NCBI GenBank assembly: GCA_958435945.1
Contig: CAUBIC010000013.1
Coordinates: 1-64,000, forward strand
Reading direction: 5' to 3'
From: an uncultured Collinsella sp.
GTDB taxonomy: Bacteria > Actinomycetota > Coriobacteriia > Coriobacteriales > Coriobacteriaceae
Length of the DNA: 64,000 nucleotides
The notes beneath the pieces were generated by a model, which saw nothing but the letters and a program-made list of their open reading frames with translations, was not told the origin of the DNA and searched no databases. This document shows positions 40,016 to 48,868 of the stretch, in pieces. Positions within the stretch are counted from its first letter, which is position 1; the number at the start of each line of letters is the position of its first letter. The position numbers and the translations under genes were made by a program.

Positions 40016-41425
40016 TTACTCGCCCAGCAGGCTCTTGGTGATGGAAGCGGCGGCCTTCTTGCCGGCGCCCATCGCCAGAATGACCGTAGCGGCACCGGTG
40101 ACGATGTCGCCGCCGGCCCAGATGCGGGGATCGGTGGTCTGGCCGGTCTCCTCGTCGGCGACGATGTAGCCCCACTTGTTGAGCTCCATCTTGCCGCCGA
40201 TCTTGGCAGCGAAGGGGTTGGCGTTGGTGCCGATAGCCGAGATTGCGACGTCGCAGGGGATCTCCTCGATGGCGCCCTCGATGGGCACCGGACGACGACG
40301 GCCGGACTCGTCGGGCTCGCCGAGCTCCATCTTCTGGACCTTGACGGCGCACACGGAGCCGTCCTCGCCAGCGACAAACTCGAGCGGGGAGACGAGCGGC
40401 AGAACCTCGACGCCCTCGGCCTTGGCATGGTGCAGCTCAGCGCGACGGCAGGGCATCTCGTCCTCGGTACGACGGTAGGCGATGATGGCGTGCTCGGCGC
40501 CCAGGCGCTTGGCGGTACGGACGGCGTCCATAGCCACGTTGCCGCCACCAAAGACGACGACGTTCTTGCCGTGCTTGGTGGGGGTGTCGTACTCGGGGAA
40601 CTTGTTAGCCTTCATCAGGTTCACGCGGGTGAGGTACTCGTTGGCGAAGAAGACGTTGGGCAGGTTCTCGCCGGGGACGTTGAGGAACTTGGGCAGGCCA
40701 GCGCCGGTCGCCACGTAGATGGCGTCGAAGCCCTGCTCGAACAGCTCCTCGGCCGTGGCCATGTTGCCCACGACGGAGTTGTACTCAAACTTGACGCCCA
40801 TGTCCTCCAGGCCGTCAATCTCACGCTTGACGACTGCCTTGGGCAGACGGAACTCGGGGATGCCGTAGACCAGCACGCCGCCGCCGGTAAAGAAGGCCTC
40901 GAAGACGGTGACGTCAAAGCCGTTACGGGCGAGCTCGCCGGCGCAGGTGATGCCGGACGGGCCGGAGCCGACGACGGCGACCTTCTTGCCGTTCTTGGGA
41001 GCCATCTTGGGCGTGGAGGCGAGCTCGGGGCGGTCACCCAGGAAGCGCTCGAGCTGGCCGATGGCCACGGGCTCGGACTTCTTACCACGGATGCACTTGC
41101 CCTCGCACTGGTTCTCCTGCGGGCAGACGCGACCGCAGATGGCGGGAAGCATGGAGTCCTCGCGGATGGTATCGAGGGCGCCGCCGAAGTCCTTCGCGCG
41201 GATTTGCTCGATAAAGCGGGGGATGTTGATGTTGACGGGGCAGCCCTCAACACAGAACGGCTTCTTGCAGTTGAGGCAGCGCTCGGCCTCGGCCAGCGCC
41301 ATCTCCTCGGTGAAGCCCTTGTCGACGGGGCGGAAGTCGCAGGCGCGCTCGGCAGCCGGCTCCTCGTTATCGGGGGTGCGGGGCGACTTCATATCGGCAA
41401 CGAAACGACCGTTAACTAGTGGCAT
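40016..41425 (-). CDS. nfnB: NfnB / GltD-like NADPH-binding Fe-S flavoprotein
   Basis: 469 residues. The N-terminal domain binds two 4Fe-4S clusters (CLNCKKPFCVEGCP about 49-62, CGRVCPQENQCEGKC about 97-111). Two Rossmann folds follow for FAD (VAVVGSGPSGITCAGELA) and NADPH (VVVFGGGNVAMDAVRTA). Alone it resembles the glutamate synthase small subunit. Its 10-base overlap with a ferredoxin-NADP reductase-like gene, and the absence of a large GltB, point to NfnB of the electron-bifurcating NADH-dependent ferredoxin:NADP+ oxidoreductase. It would link NADPH to NADH and reduced ferredoxin in this anaerobe. Confidence 0.87.
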   Translation of the reverse strand: MPLVNGRFVADMKSPRTPDNEEPAAERACDFRPVDKGFTEEMALAEAERCLNCKKPFCVEGCPVNINIPRFIEQIRAKDFGGALDTIREDSMLPAICGRVCPQENQCEGKCIRGKKSEPVAIGQLERFLGDRPELASTPKMAPKNGKKVAVVGSGPSGITCAGELARNGFDVTVFEAFFTGGGVLVYGIPEFRLPKAVVKREIDGLEDMGVKFEYNSVVGNMATAEELFEQGFDAIYVATGAGLPKFLNVPGENLPNVFFANEYLTRVNLMKANKFPEYDTPTKHGKNVVVFGGGNVAMDAVRTAKRLGAEHAIIAYRRTEDEMPCRRAELHHAKAEGVEVLPLVSPLEFVAGEDGSVCAVKVQKMELGEPDESGRRRPVPIEGAIEEIPCDVAISAIGTNANPFAAKIGGKMELNKWGYIVADEETGQTTDPRIWAGGDIVTGAATVILAMGAGKKAAASITKSLLGE

Positions 41426-42255
41426 GCGCAGCTCTTTTCCTCATAGGCCTTGAGGGACGCGCCCTCTTCGGAACGGTAAGCGGCCTGGCGGGCACGAAGG
41501 TCATCCCAGTCGACCAGGGTGGCATCGAAGTCGGGGCCGTCGACGCAAGCGAACTTGGTCACGCCGCCCACCTCGACGCGGCAGCAGCCGCACATACCGG
41601 TGCCGTCAACCATGATGGGGTTGAGCGACGCGGTGATGGGGGTGTCGTACTTCTGGGCGGTGAGGGTCGAGAACTTCATCATCGGAACGGGGCCGACGCA
41701 GAAGACCTGGCTCACGGCCTTGTCCTGCAGCAGACGCTCCAACGGAGCGGTGACAACGCCCTGCTCGCCGTAGGAACCGTCGTCAGTGGTGATGTGGATG
41801 TGGTCCTCGTCGAGGAGCTCGCGGAACTGATCCTCCATGAGCAGGAGGTCCTTGGTGCGGGCGCCCATGATGGCGTGCACCTCGTGACCGGTCTCGACCA
41901 GGTGCTTGGCGACCGGGAAGGCAATTGCCAGACCGACGCCGCCGCCAATGACGGCGCAGGGGCCCTCGGCCATCTCGGTGGGAACGCCCAGCGGGCCCAC
42001 GACGTCGCGCAGCGACTCGCCGGCCTCGTAGGTGGACAGCATCTCGGTGGTCTTGCCGATCACCATGAAGATGAACTCGACCCAGCCCTCGTCACCGTTC
42101 CAGCCGGCCAGGGTAAACGGGACGCGCTCGCCCGTCTCGTTGGCGCGAACCATGAGGAACTGTCCAGCGTGCGCATGCTTGGCGATTGCAGGCGCCTCGA
42201 TGCGGAACTTGAACACCTTCTCCGAGAACTGCGTCTTCTCCAGGATCTTATACAT
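41416..42255 (-). CDS. nfnA: NfnA / ferredoxin-NADP+ reductase-type electron-transfer subunit
   Basis: 279 residues. FAD-binding barrel (about 1-95; GQFLMVRANETGERVPFTLAG), an NAD(H) domain (about 100-220; GPCAVIGGGVGLAIAFPVAKH) and a C-terminal 2Fe-2S motif (GTGMCGCCRVEVGGVTKFACVDGPDFDA), as in NfnA and dihydroorotate dehydrogenase PyrK-type subunits. With the overlapping nfnB it forms the NfnAB complex. The start at 42255 has AGAGAGGGG upstream on the minus strand. Confidence 0.87.
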   Translation of the reverse strand: MYKILEKTQFSEKVFKFRIEAPAIAKHAHAGQFLMVRANETGERVPFTLAGWNGDEGWVEFIFMVIGKTTEMLSTYEAGESLRDVVGPLGVPTEMAEGPCAVIGGGVGLAIAFPVAKHLVETGHEVHAIMGARTKDLLLMEDQFRELLDEDHIHITTDDGSYGEQGVVTAPLERLLQDKAVSQVFCVGPVPMMKFSTLTAQKYDTPITASLNPIMVDGTGMCGCCRVEVGGVTKFACVDGPDFDATLVDWDDLRARQAAYRSEEGASLKAYEEKSCACH

Positions 42256-42429
42256 AGAACCCCTCTCTTGTTAGGGCGACCGAACCGTGCCTCCACGGAA
42301 ATGGACGGTAGCCCGAATAAAACCGTACGCGCACAGGCGTTGTGCAGACATACGGTGCAAATTATACCCTCATGGACATGTCGCTTACGTGTATCTTCGG
42401 CGGTTGGGAGCAGGGTTTATCCACTTTGG

Positions 42430-42632
42430 CCTACCAAATAGGGGCAGGTTTATTTTGGTCAGTTTTATCGGGTAAAACGGCAAAGGGGGCCGGCCTCGGG
42501 TTGTGATGAGGCCGGCCCCCTTTGGGGTGCTATGTGCGTATGGCGGCGCGCGGTTTATTGCGATGCGCAAATGGAGCGTTTCCGCAGGTAAAACCTGCCA
42601 AAATAAACCTGTCCCTAAATGGTAGGTTTTAG
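42430..42632. repeat. Inverted pair of REP-like repeats around a strong hairpin
   Basis: One copy (42430-42478) and an opposite-strand copy (42587-42632) share the ~46-nt sequence also found after purF (core AGGGGCAGGTTTATTTT and its complement). Between them, 42482-42497 pairs with 42508-42523 as a perfect 16-bp stem with modest T runs, a likely pth terminator. The right copy starts at the pth stop codon. This fills most of the 373-base gap between pth and nfnA. Confidence 0.8.
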
Positions 42633-43258
42633 TGCTTGCCGTTGGCGGAGGCGGCGCCGTTGACATGGTCGCGGGCATAGACCACGCCGTGCACGATCGC
42701 CAGGCCGGCGGCGTCGGCCGCGCGGGCGCAGGTGTCCTGGAAGTCCTCGGCCTCGCGGGCGCGCAGCTGCTTAAGCACGTAGTCGGCGACGGCCATCTTG
42801 CCGGGAGGGTTGCCGATGCCGGTGCGGATGCGGCTGAAGTCGCGGCTGCCCATCTTGTCGATGATGGAGCGCAGGCCGTTGTGGCCAGCATGGCCGCCGC
42901 CCACCTTGACGCGAACATCACCGGCGGGAATATCGAGCTCGTCGTGGATCACGAGCAGCTCCTCGGCCTTGATCTTGTACTCGCGGCAGAGCTTGGAGAT
43001 GGGACCGCCCGAGGTATTCATGTACGACTGCGGCTTGACCAGCACAATCTGGCGCTTGCCGCCCTCTTCCTCGGGGTCGTTGATGTTGATGAGTGCGACC
43101 TCGGCGCCGGCCTGGTTTTTCCAGTACGTGACGCCGGCCTGACGGGCCAGCTCGTCGATTGCCTTAAAGCCGGCGTTGTGGCGGGTCTCGGCATACTCCT
43201 CGCCCGGGTTGCCAAGTCCGGCAACCATGCGAATCTTGAGCGGCTGTGCAGCTGCCAT
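42629..43258 (-). CDS. pth: Peptidyl-tRNA hydrolase
   Basis: Recycles peptidyl-tRNA released during translation. 209 residues. The substrate-binding GLGNPGEEYAETRHNAGF carries the catalytic His27; KPQSYMNTSG, the VIHDELDIPAGDVRVKVGGGHAGHNGLRSI loop and FSRIRTGIGNP are canonical. AAAGGA lies seven bases before the start on the minus strand. The glmU-prs-pth order seen in many Gram-positives is preserved, but with an insertion between prs and pth. Confidence 0.96.
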   Translation of the reverse strand: MAAAQPLKIRMVAGLGNPGEEYAETRHNAGFKAIDELARQAGVTYWKNQAGAEVALININDPEEEGGKRQIVLVKPQSYMNTSGGPISKLCREYKIKAEELLVIHDELDIPAGDVRVKVGGGHAGHNGLRSIIDKMGSRDFSRIRTGIGNPPGKMAVADYVLKQLRAREAEDFQDTCARAADAAGLAIVHGVVYARDHVNGAASANGKH

Positions 43259-43372
43259 GTTTGTCCTTTCGTTGATTTGTCGCCTGCTATGGTGAGCGAC
43301 CCTGCTGCCGCTGTCAAATGGAGGGCGATTGAGGTTGTTTGGGGGCGTTTGGACGGCCGTCGAAATCCGAGG

Positions 43373-43576
43373 TGGACAGCTAGTTCAGAAACGTATAAGT
43401 TCTGAGGATTCGAATTGCTCAATTCAATGCCGATGCGTTGTTTTGGAGCTTTAGTTAGCCCATATGACGCTGTTTTGAAGTCTACCCTGCCTTCAAATAG
43501 GGCGAATGGTATAGAGATAGCTGCAAAACAGCCTAATTCAATATGTCTAGTTATACGTATTTGAACTAACTGTCCA
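43373..43576. mobile_element. 204-bp MITE-like element 1
   Basis: The left end 43373-43398 (TGGACAGCTAGTTCAGAAAC then GTATAA) and the right end 43551-43576 are terminal inverted repeats agreeing at about 23 of 26 positions. The interior is AT-richer than its surroundings and has no coding potential. A second element of identical length and the same outer ends lies at 44903-45106. No clear target duplication is seen. Confidence 0.72.
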
Positions 43577-43609
43577 GCCCTGTTTGACGGCGCACGGGTG
43601 ATTCGCCGT

Positions 43610-44737
43610 TTAGACCGGTGCAAGGCCGATTCCGGCCCGCAGAGCGTTGAGCCAAGCGGCCTGACGCTTGCGATAGCCCTTGATGCGATATCGGAATCGG
43701 ACTCCCGCGAGTCGATGCATCGTTTGGGCGAAGGCTTCGAGTGCAACAAGGTCTTTCATTTGGTCGCGATTGATAACCAGGACGTGGATGCCCATTGCCT
43801 TGAGGCCATTATTTCGATTGCCATCGTGGATGCGAGCGTTTTGAAGCTCATGCCCAATTCCGTTGTATTCGCTGTCGACTCCGGCTGCGGGGCAATACAG
43901 GTCGCAGATGGCGTAAGGGATGCCGGAGGACATGTTGACCGCAAGGGTGTCGAAGTCGATTCGATAGTTGAGTAGCAAGCCTCCCATAGGTAGGCTGCAA
44001 CACCCGAAACCGCCAAAGCGCATGGGTGCTCCGAGAACGGCAAACATTAGGGATTCGGCTGGGGATGCGGATCCGGCCCGGGCGAGTTTAACGGCCGTGC
44101 GAAACGAGGCGTACGAGCTACTTTTGGCGAACCGTGCGACCGCCTCGAGCTCTTCGATGGTCGTGGCGGGCTCGCATTTGTAGTGTGCCTGTTCATAGCG
44201 GGTTTCGTTCTGTTGCTCGGCCACCGACTGGTTGCCCAGGCAATCAAGATCGCCCGTCGCCGCGCAGCCATCGCCCTTGGGCCAGATGTCGTCATGGGCA
44301 ATGGGGTATGTTGCCCCGGGAGGAAGGGAGTAGGTTCCGAGCAGTTCCATGAGAAGCATCAAGGTTTTGGCGACTGATTCATTTTTGGAACAAAGCATGG
44401 CTGTCACGGCGGGAGACGTTGCGTAGATGTCGGCCTCGACGTGCATAATTGCACCTTCAGGAAGCGGAGCGGAGAGAATATGCTGAAGAAGTCGCTTGTC
44501 GGGGCGTCTGTTGTCTTCGTCTGAAACGAGAAGATCGAGCAGTTCGGAATCATCTTCATTCCAGGCATCGAGTATCGAAAGTGCGCCAAAGTCGATTGCG
44601 TCATTATTGGGAATGCAGCTAGCCAAGGCCTGTGCTTGCTGTTCACTATCAACGAAGTCCCAGGGTAGGGCAGAGTACGCCCGTCGTGCGCGACGAATTG
44701 CGCGGAGGGCGGAAAGATATGAAATCACGGTCGTCAT
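43610..44737 (-). CDS. Hypothetical protein with C-terminal endonuclease-like (DUF559/Vsr-like) core
   Basis: 375 residues. The N-terminal two-thirds are unrecognised, with a basic start (ALRAIRRARRAYSALPW). The last ~100 residues resemble small PD-(D/E)XK/Vsr-like nucleases: ICDLYCPAAGVDSEYNGIGHE supplies Asp and Glu, followed by an R-NNGLKAMGIHVLVINRDQM helix-strand. Related multi-copy genes seem typical of Coriobacteriia, and some resemble AbiEi-type antitoxin architecture; both points are uncertain. Its composition is less GC-rich than its neighbours, and it sits between two 204-bp inverted-repeat elements, suggesting acquisition. Confidence 0.65.
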   Translation of the reverse strand: MTTVISYLSALRAIRRARRAYSALPWDFVDSEQQAQALASCIPNNDAIDFGALSILDAWNEDDSELLDLLVSDEDNRRPDKRLLQHILSAPLPEGAIMHVEADIYATSPAVTAMLCSKNESVAKTLMLLMELLGTYSLPPGATYPIAHDDIWPKGDGCAATGDLDCLGNQSVAEQQNETRYEQAHYKCEPATTIEELEAVARFAKSSSYASFRTAVKLARAGSASPAESLMFAVLGAPMRFGGFGCCSLPMGGLLLNYRIDFDTLAVNMSSGIPYAICDLYCPAAGVDSEYNGIGHELQNARIHDGNRNNGLKAMGIHVLVINRDQMKDLVALEAFAQTMHRLAGVRFRYRIKGYRKRQAAWLNALRAGIGLAPV

Positions 44738-44902
44738 AGCTATAAGGTACTAATCCGTTGGCGAAGTGATACTGCCGTATCGGTCTTTTCGCTCAAAGGG
44801 GTGTCGCGCGCCGCGGGCGGTAGCGTGATCATGTGGAATGCCTTGAAAAAGTGGAGAATGGAGCGATGGGCTGGCCTTGGAGGCATCAGCTGAGGTGGGT
44901 GT

Positions 44903-45106
44903 TGGACAGTTATTTCAGATTTGTATAAGGCGACCGGGGCGTATTGCCGTTGTTGAAGGAATCGGTGGGCAAAATGGGGCCAACGGCATGGTGAAGAGAT
45001 CCATAGGCGGAGGGATCGAACGGAATTATGCCGGCAAGAGCGCTTTCGACGTATTAAATGGCCCAAACGAATGCCTAAATTAATACAAATCTGAACTAAC
45101 TGTCCA
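44903..45106. mobile_element. 204-bp MITE-like element 2
   Basis: The left end TGGACAGTTATTTCAGATTT (44903-44922, continuing to 44928) and the right end 45080-45106 are near-perfect terminal inverted repeats. The outermost TGGACAG and TTCA positions match element 1, while subterminal bases differ but remain complementary within the element. It lies upstream of the nuclease-like gene; the 165 bases before it (44738-44902) show nothing recognisable. Confidence 0.72.
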
Positions 45107-45125
45107 TGGCGGGTTGTCGAGGGGT

Positions 45126-45160
45126 AGAAAAAGGGTCGGAAGCGAGCCTCCGACCCTTTA
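45126..45160 (-). terminator. Terminator of prs
   Basis: AAAGGGTCGGA (45130-45140) pairs with TCCGACCCTTT (45149-45159); on the minus strand TTTTTCT follows. Confidence 0.88.
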
Positions 45161-45192
45161 AAAACACCAAAGATGATGCGATGCACGCTGGA

Positions 45193-46179
45193 TTACAGCG
45201 CGAAGTCGCCGCCGACGAGCGTGGAGACGGGCTCCTCGTGGTAAACGGCGGAGATGGCCTGAGCGAACTCCTCGGCGACCGAGATGGTCTTGATCTTGCC
45301 GCCGACCTCGACGGGGATGGCATCGGTGACGAGGCACTCGACGATCGGGGCGTCGTTCAGGCGCTCGATGGCCGGACCGGAGAAGATGCCGTGGGTGGCG
45401 CACACGTAGATGTCGCCGGCGCCCATGGCCTTGAGCTCCTTGACGTTGGCGCACAGGGTGCCAGCGGTGTCGATCATGTCGTCGTTGATGATGCAGGTCT
45501 TGCCCTTGATGTCACCGATGATGCCCATGACCTCGGCGGCGTTGTGGCGCGGACGGCCCTTGTGGGCGATGGCCAGGTCGCAGCCGAGCATGTCGGACAG
45601 CTTCTTGGCGGCCTTGGCACGACCCACGTCGGGGGAGACGACAACCAGGTTGTCGGTGTCGAAGTGCATGTTGTTGTAGTACTGGCCAAACAGCGGCAGC
45701 GCGGACAGGTGGTTAACCGGGATATCAAAGAAGCCCTGGATCTGGCCCTGGTGCAGGTCGAGGGTGATGATGCGGTTGACGCCGGCGCGCTCGAGCAGGT
45801 TGGCGACGAGGCGGGCGGTGATGGGCTCGCGCGGGCCGGCCTTGCGGTCCTGGCGGGCATAGCCGTAGTGGGTGATAACGGCGGTGATGGAGCGGGCGGA
45901 TGCGCGCTTGGCAGCGTCGGTGGCGATGAGCAGCTCCATGAGCATGTCGTTAACGTTGCCGCCGGCCACGGACTGAATCAGGAAGACGTCGGCGCCGCGG
46001 ACGGTCTCGTCGTAGCGGGCGTAAATCTCACCATTGGCGAACTGCTTTAGCGTAAGGCCCGAAAGCTCGACCCCAAGGTACTCAGCAATCTTCTGAGCGA
46101 GGGGACGGTTGGAGGAACCGGAATACACGCGGATGGACTTGCGCATATTCTCCGACTTCTCGGGATCATTAATCGGCAT
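45193..46179 (-). CDS. prs: Ribose-phosphate pyrophosphokinase
   Basis: Makes PRPP for the purine, pyrimidine, histidine and NAD pathways, feeding purF and others in this window. 328 residues (class I). KQFANGEIYARYDETVRGADVFLIQS, the Mg-binding DLHQGQIQGFFDIPVNHL and the PRPP loop IINDDMIDTAGTL (about 220-232) are present. AAAGGAGAAGG precedes the start on the minus strand. It follows glmU but is separated from it by a terminator. Confidence 0.97.
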   Translation of the reverse strand: MPINDPEKSENMRKSIRVYSGSSNRPLAQKIAEYLGVELSGLTLKQFANGEIYARYDETVRGADVFLIQSVAGGNVNDMLMELLIATDAAKRASARSITAVITHYGYARQDRKAGPREPITARLVANLLERAGVNRIITLDLHQGQIQGFFDIPVNHLSALPLFGQYYNNMHFDTDNLVVVSPDVGRAKAAKKLSDMLGCDLAIAHKGRPRHNAAEVMGIIGDIKGKTCIINDDMIDTAGTLCANVKELKAMGAGDIYVCATHGIFSGPAIERLNDAPIVECLVTDAIPVEVGGKIKTISVAEEFAQAISAVYHEEPVSTLVGGDFAL

Positions 46180-46320
46180 TACCCTTCTCCTTTATACATC
46201 GAATGCCATATAGATGCCTTGTTGCATTGTAACCGTGCGGCGGGGTTTATCGAGTCTTGATAACGTCTTTACCGTCAACGGACACGAACCGACCACTCAT
46301 CCGGTCGCGCAGGTCACGAT

Positions 46321-46356
46321 AGAAAAAGGAGCCGTCCCCATGGAACAGCTCCTTTT
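46321..46356 (-). terminator. Terminator of glmU
   Basis: AAAAGGAGC (46324-46332) pairs with GCTCCTTTT (46348-46356); on the minus strand it is extended by TTTTTCT, 15 bases past the glmU stop. Confidence 0.85.
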
Positions 46357-46371
46357 GTGCTTGGCGAAACG

Positions 46372-47784
46372 TTATGCCTCGTCGTCCTCGTGCAGACGGC
46401 GACGGTAATCGGCGGCCCAGCCCTCAATATTTACCTGACGGGCGCGGCCCAGGCCGAGCGCGTCTGCCGGGACCGGCTCGGTGATGACGGAGCCGGCGGC
46501 AACGAGCGCGCCGTCGCCGATCTGAGCGGGTGCGACCATCATGGTGTCGGAACCGATGAAGGCGTCCTTGCCGATGACGGTCTTGTGCTTGTGAACGCCG
46601 TCGTAGTTGCAGGTGATGGAGCCTGCGCCCACGTTGACGCCGGAGCCCATGGTGGTGTCGCCGATGTAGGACAGGTGCGGAACCTTGGAGCCCTCGCCGA
46701 TAGTGGACTTCTTGATCTCCACGTGCGTGCCGGCCTTGGAACCGTCGAGCATGTGGGTGCCCGGGCGCAGGTAGGCGCGCGGGCCGCAGTCGACGCCGTT
46801 CTCGATGACGGCCTCGATGGCGATGGTCTCATCGATGGTGCAGCCGCTGCCGACGGTGGTGTCGGTGAGGCGGCTGTTGGGGCCGAGCTGGCACTCCTCG
46901 CCCACGGTGACGTGGCCGATCAGATGTGTCTGCGGCCACACGACGGTGTCGCGGCCGATAACGGCATCGGGGCCGATCCAGGCCTGCGTGGGATCGATGA
47001 AGGTAACGCCCTCGGCCATCCAGCGCTCGTTGATGCGGTCGCGCGCGATGGCGGTGAGCTGCGCGAGCTGGATGCGGCTGTTGACGCCCAGGCCGTCGCG
47101 GTAGTCGTCACAGTGGAAGATGGAGACCGCCTGGCCGTGACCCTTGAGGATCTCGAGCATGTCGGGCAGGTAGTACTCGGACTGCGCGTTGTCGTTGCCG
47201 ATCTCGTCGATATGCGCGGCAAGCTGAGCGCCGTCGAAGGCGTAGCAGCCGGCGTTGCACTCGAGCAACGTGGCGGCCTGCTCGGGCGTGCAGTCCTTCT
47301 GCTCGATGATGCGCTCAATCTGGCCGTCGGCGCCCAGCTTGATGCGGCCGTAGCCGAAGGGGTCGGGCGGGGTCATGGTCATGACGGTGCAGGCGAGCTC
47401 GCCGGTAGCGACGGTCTGCGCGAACTTGGCGACGGTGTCGGCGGTGATGAGCGGCAGGTCGCCGTTGAGCACGACAACGGGGCCTTGCGCGATGCCGCAG
47501 GCCTCGAGTGCGACCTTTACGGCGTGGCCGGTGCCCAGGCGCTCGGTCTGCTCGACGCACTCGACCTTGGTGGCGCTGTTGGCGTAGGCGCCGTCGATAA
47601 GGGCGCGCATCTCGTCGGCGTGGCTGCCGATGACGACCACGACGCGGCTGCAGCCGGCCTTGATGGTGGCGTCGACGATCCACTGGACCATGGGCTTGCC
47701 CAGGATCTTGTGCGAAACCTTGCAGTGGTTCGACTTCATGCGGGTGCCCTCGCCGGCGGCGAGGATAATTGCGGTTGCGTCCAT
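46372..47784 (-). CDS. glmU: Bifunctional GlmU (GlcNAc-1-P uridyltransferase / GlcN-1-P acetyltransferase)
   Basis: Makes UDP-GlcNAc for peptidoglycan. 470 residues. The N-terminal nucleotidyltransferase carries AAGEGTRMKSNHCKVSHKILGKPM (about 7-30) and VVVLNGDLPLI. The C-terminal left-handed beta-helix has hexapeptide repeats and the acetyl-transfer region GSGVNVGAGSITCNYDGVHKHKT. The start at 47784 is chosen because AGGAGA lies six bases upstream; the frame is open far upstream but not conserved. Confidence 0.96.
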   Translation of the reverse strand: MDATAIILAAGEGTRMKSNHCKVSHKILGKPMVQWIVDATIKAGCSRVVVVIGSHADEMRALIDGAYANSATKVECVEQTERLGTGHAVKVALEACGIAQGPVVVLNGDLPLITADTVAKFAQTVATGELACTVMTMTPPDPFGYGRIKLGADGQIERIIEQKDCTPEQAATLLECNAGCYAFDGAQLAAHIDEIGNDNAQSEYYLPDMLEILKGHGQAVSIFHCDDYRDGLGVNSRIQLAQLTAIARDRINERWMAEGVTFIDPTQAWIGPDAVIGRDTVVWPQTHLIGHVTVGEECQLGPNSRLTDTTVGSGCTIDETIAIEAVIENGVDCGPRAYLRPGTHMLDGSKAGTHVEIKKSTIGEGSKVPHLSYIGDTTMGSGVNVGAGSITCNYDGVHKHKTVIGKDAFIGSDTMMVAPAQIGDGALVAAGSVITEPVPADALGLGRARQVNIEGWAADYRRRLHEDDEA

Positions 47785-47974
47785 GTGATCTCCTGTTACG
47801 TTATAGAGACGTGTGTTTGGAAACGATACACGGCGCAATATGATACCGCAGGCATATGATGAGCGCGTAGCGATTGGCGCGTGACGGCCGATGTCGCTGC
47901 TGCCGGCGTGGTGTTTGCGCTGGCTGTGCATGGCGGCGGCGCTGCGGCGTTGGCGTTTGAGCGAGAGGATGGGG

Positions 47975-48868
47975 GTGCCCGTGGACATCATGCGAGAGGA
48001 ATCGGGCAACGAACCCGTCGCGGCATTTTCGATGTCGCATCCGGCGGTGCCAGCGCTCTACATGGTGCTGACGCTGGGACTCACTATGTTCTCGATGCAG
48101 CCGGTGCTGATTGCGCTGTCGCTTGCGGGCGGGCTGGCGTACGGGTTTGCGACGCGCGGCGCCGCGCGCGCGTTGGGGGCGCTTCGCTGGCAGCTGCCGG
48201 TGATTTTGATCATCGCGGTGCTCAATCCGCTGTTTAGTACCTCGGGCTCGACGGAGCTGTTCCGTATTGGCATGCGTGCGGTGTATCTAGAGAGCATGGT
48301 TTACGGCCTGTGCATGGGCGGGCTGTTTGTGGCGAGCGTGCTGTGGTTTGAGGCGGCGGCATCGATGCTTGGCTACGACAAGGTGCTTGCGCTTTTGGGT
48401 AACGCCGCGCCGGTGATCGCGCTCATGATCTCGATGTGCATGCGGCTTATCCCGCAGTTTTTGCGCCGCGGTCGTACGGTGCTGGCGGTGCAGGATGCGA
48501 TTGATGTGCCTGGCCGCGCGCCGGCCGACCCCGTGCGCTCGCGCCTGCGGGCGTCGAGCGTGTTGATGGGCTGGGGCATGGAAGATTCGCTGGAGCGCGC
48601 GGACGCTATGCGCTCCCGTGGGTGGGGCGCCGCGACACGCCGCACGACGTACGCGCGGTATCGGCTGGGGCGCGGCGATGTTGCCGCGCTGGTTGGGCTT
48701 GCGCTGTTTGGTGTGGCCACGACGGCAGTGGCGTGGACCGCGATGGCGCAGTATTCGTTTTACCCGCAACTATCGGTGCCGGCGCCGTGGCTGGGCTATG
48801 TCGTATATGCGGCCTGGATGGCGCTGCCCTGCGTGCTGTACGCGATTGACGAGAAGAGGTTTGGCTGA
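47975..48868 (+). CDS. ecfT: ECF transporter transmembrane component EcfT
   Basis: About 297 residues with five or six hydrophobic helices, plus the coupling motif pair seen in EcfT as VQDAIDVPGR and ERADAMRSRGWG (Ala-Arg-Gly type), which contacts the ATPases. The start is uncertain: GTG at 47975 has GAGAGG six bases upstream; ATG 47969 or 47990 are alternatives. Its stop overlaps the start of the fused ATPase gene (TGATG), so the two are translationally coupled. Confidence 0.83.
   Translation: MPVDIMREESGNEPVAAFSMSHPAVPALYMVLTLGLTMFSMQPVLIALSLAGGLAYGFATRGAARALGALRWQLPVILIIAVLNPLFSTSGSTELFRIGMRAVYLESMVYGLCMGGLFVASVLWFEAAASMLGYDKVLALLGNAAPVIALMISMCMRLIPQFLRRGRTVLAVQDAIDVPGRAPADPVRSRLRASSVLMGWGMEDSLERADAMRSRGWGAATRRTTYARYRLGRGDVAALVGLALFGVATTAVAWTAMAQYSFYPQLSVPAPWLGYVVYAAWMALPCVLYAIDEKRFG

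Noticed and set aside
40016..41425. Glutamate synthase small subunit
   Set aside because: The sequence alone fits, but there is no large subunit, and the overlapping ferredoxin-NADP reductase-like gene makes NfnB the better call.
47785..47974. A vitamin riboswitch before the ECF transporter
   Set aside because: I looked for B12-box, THI-box and RFN-like conserved blocks and found none; no strong leader hairpins are visible.
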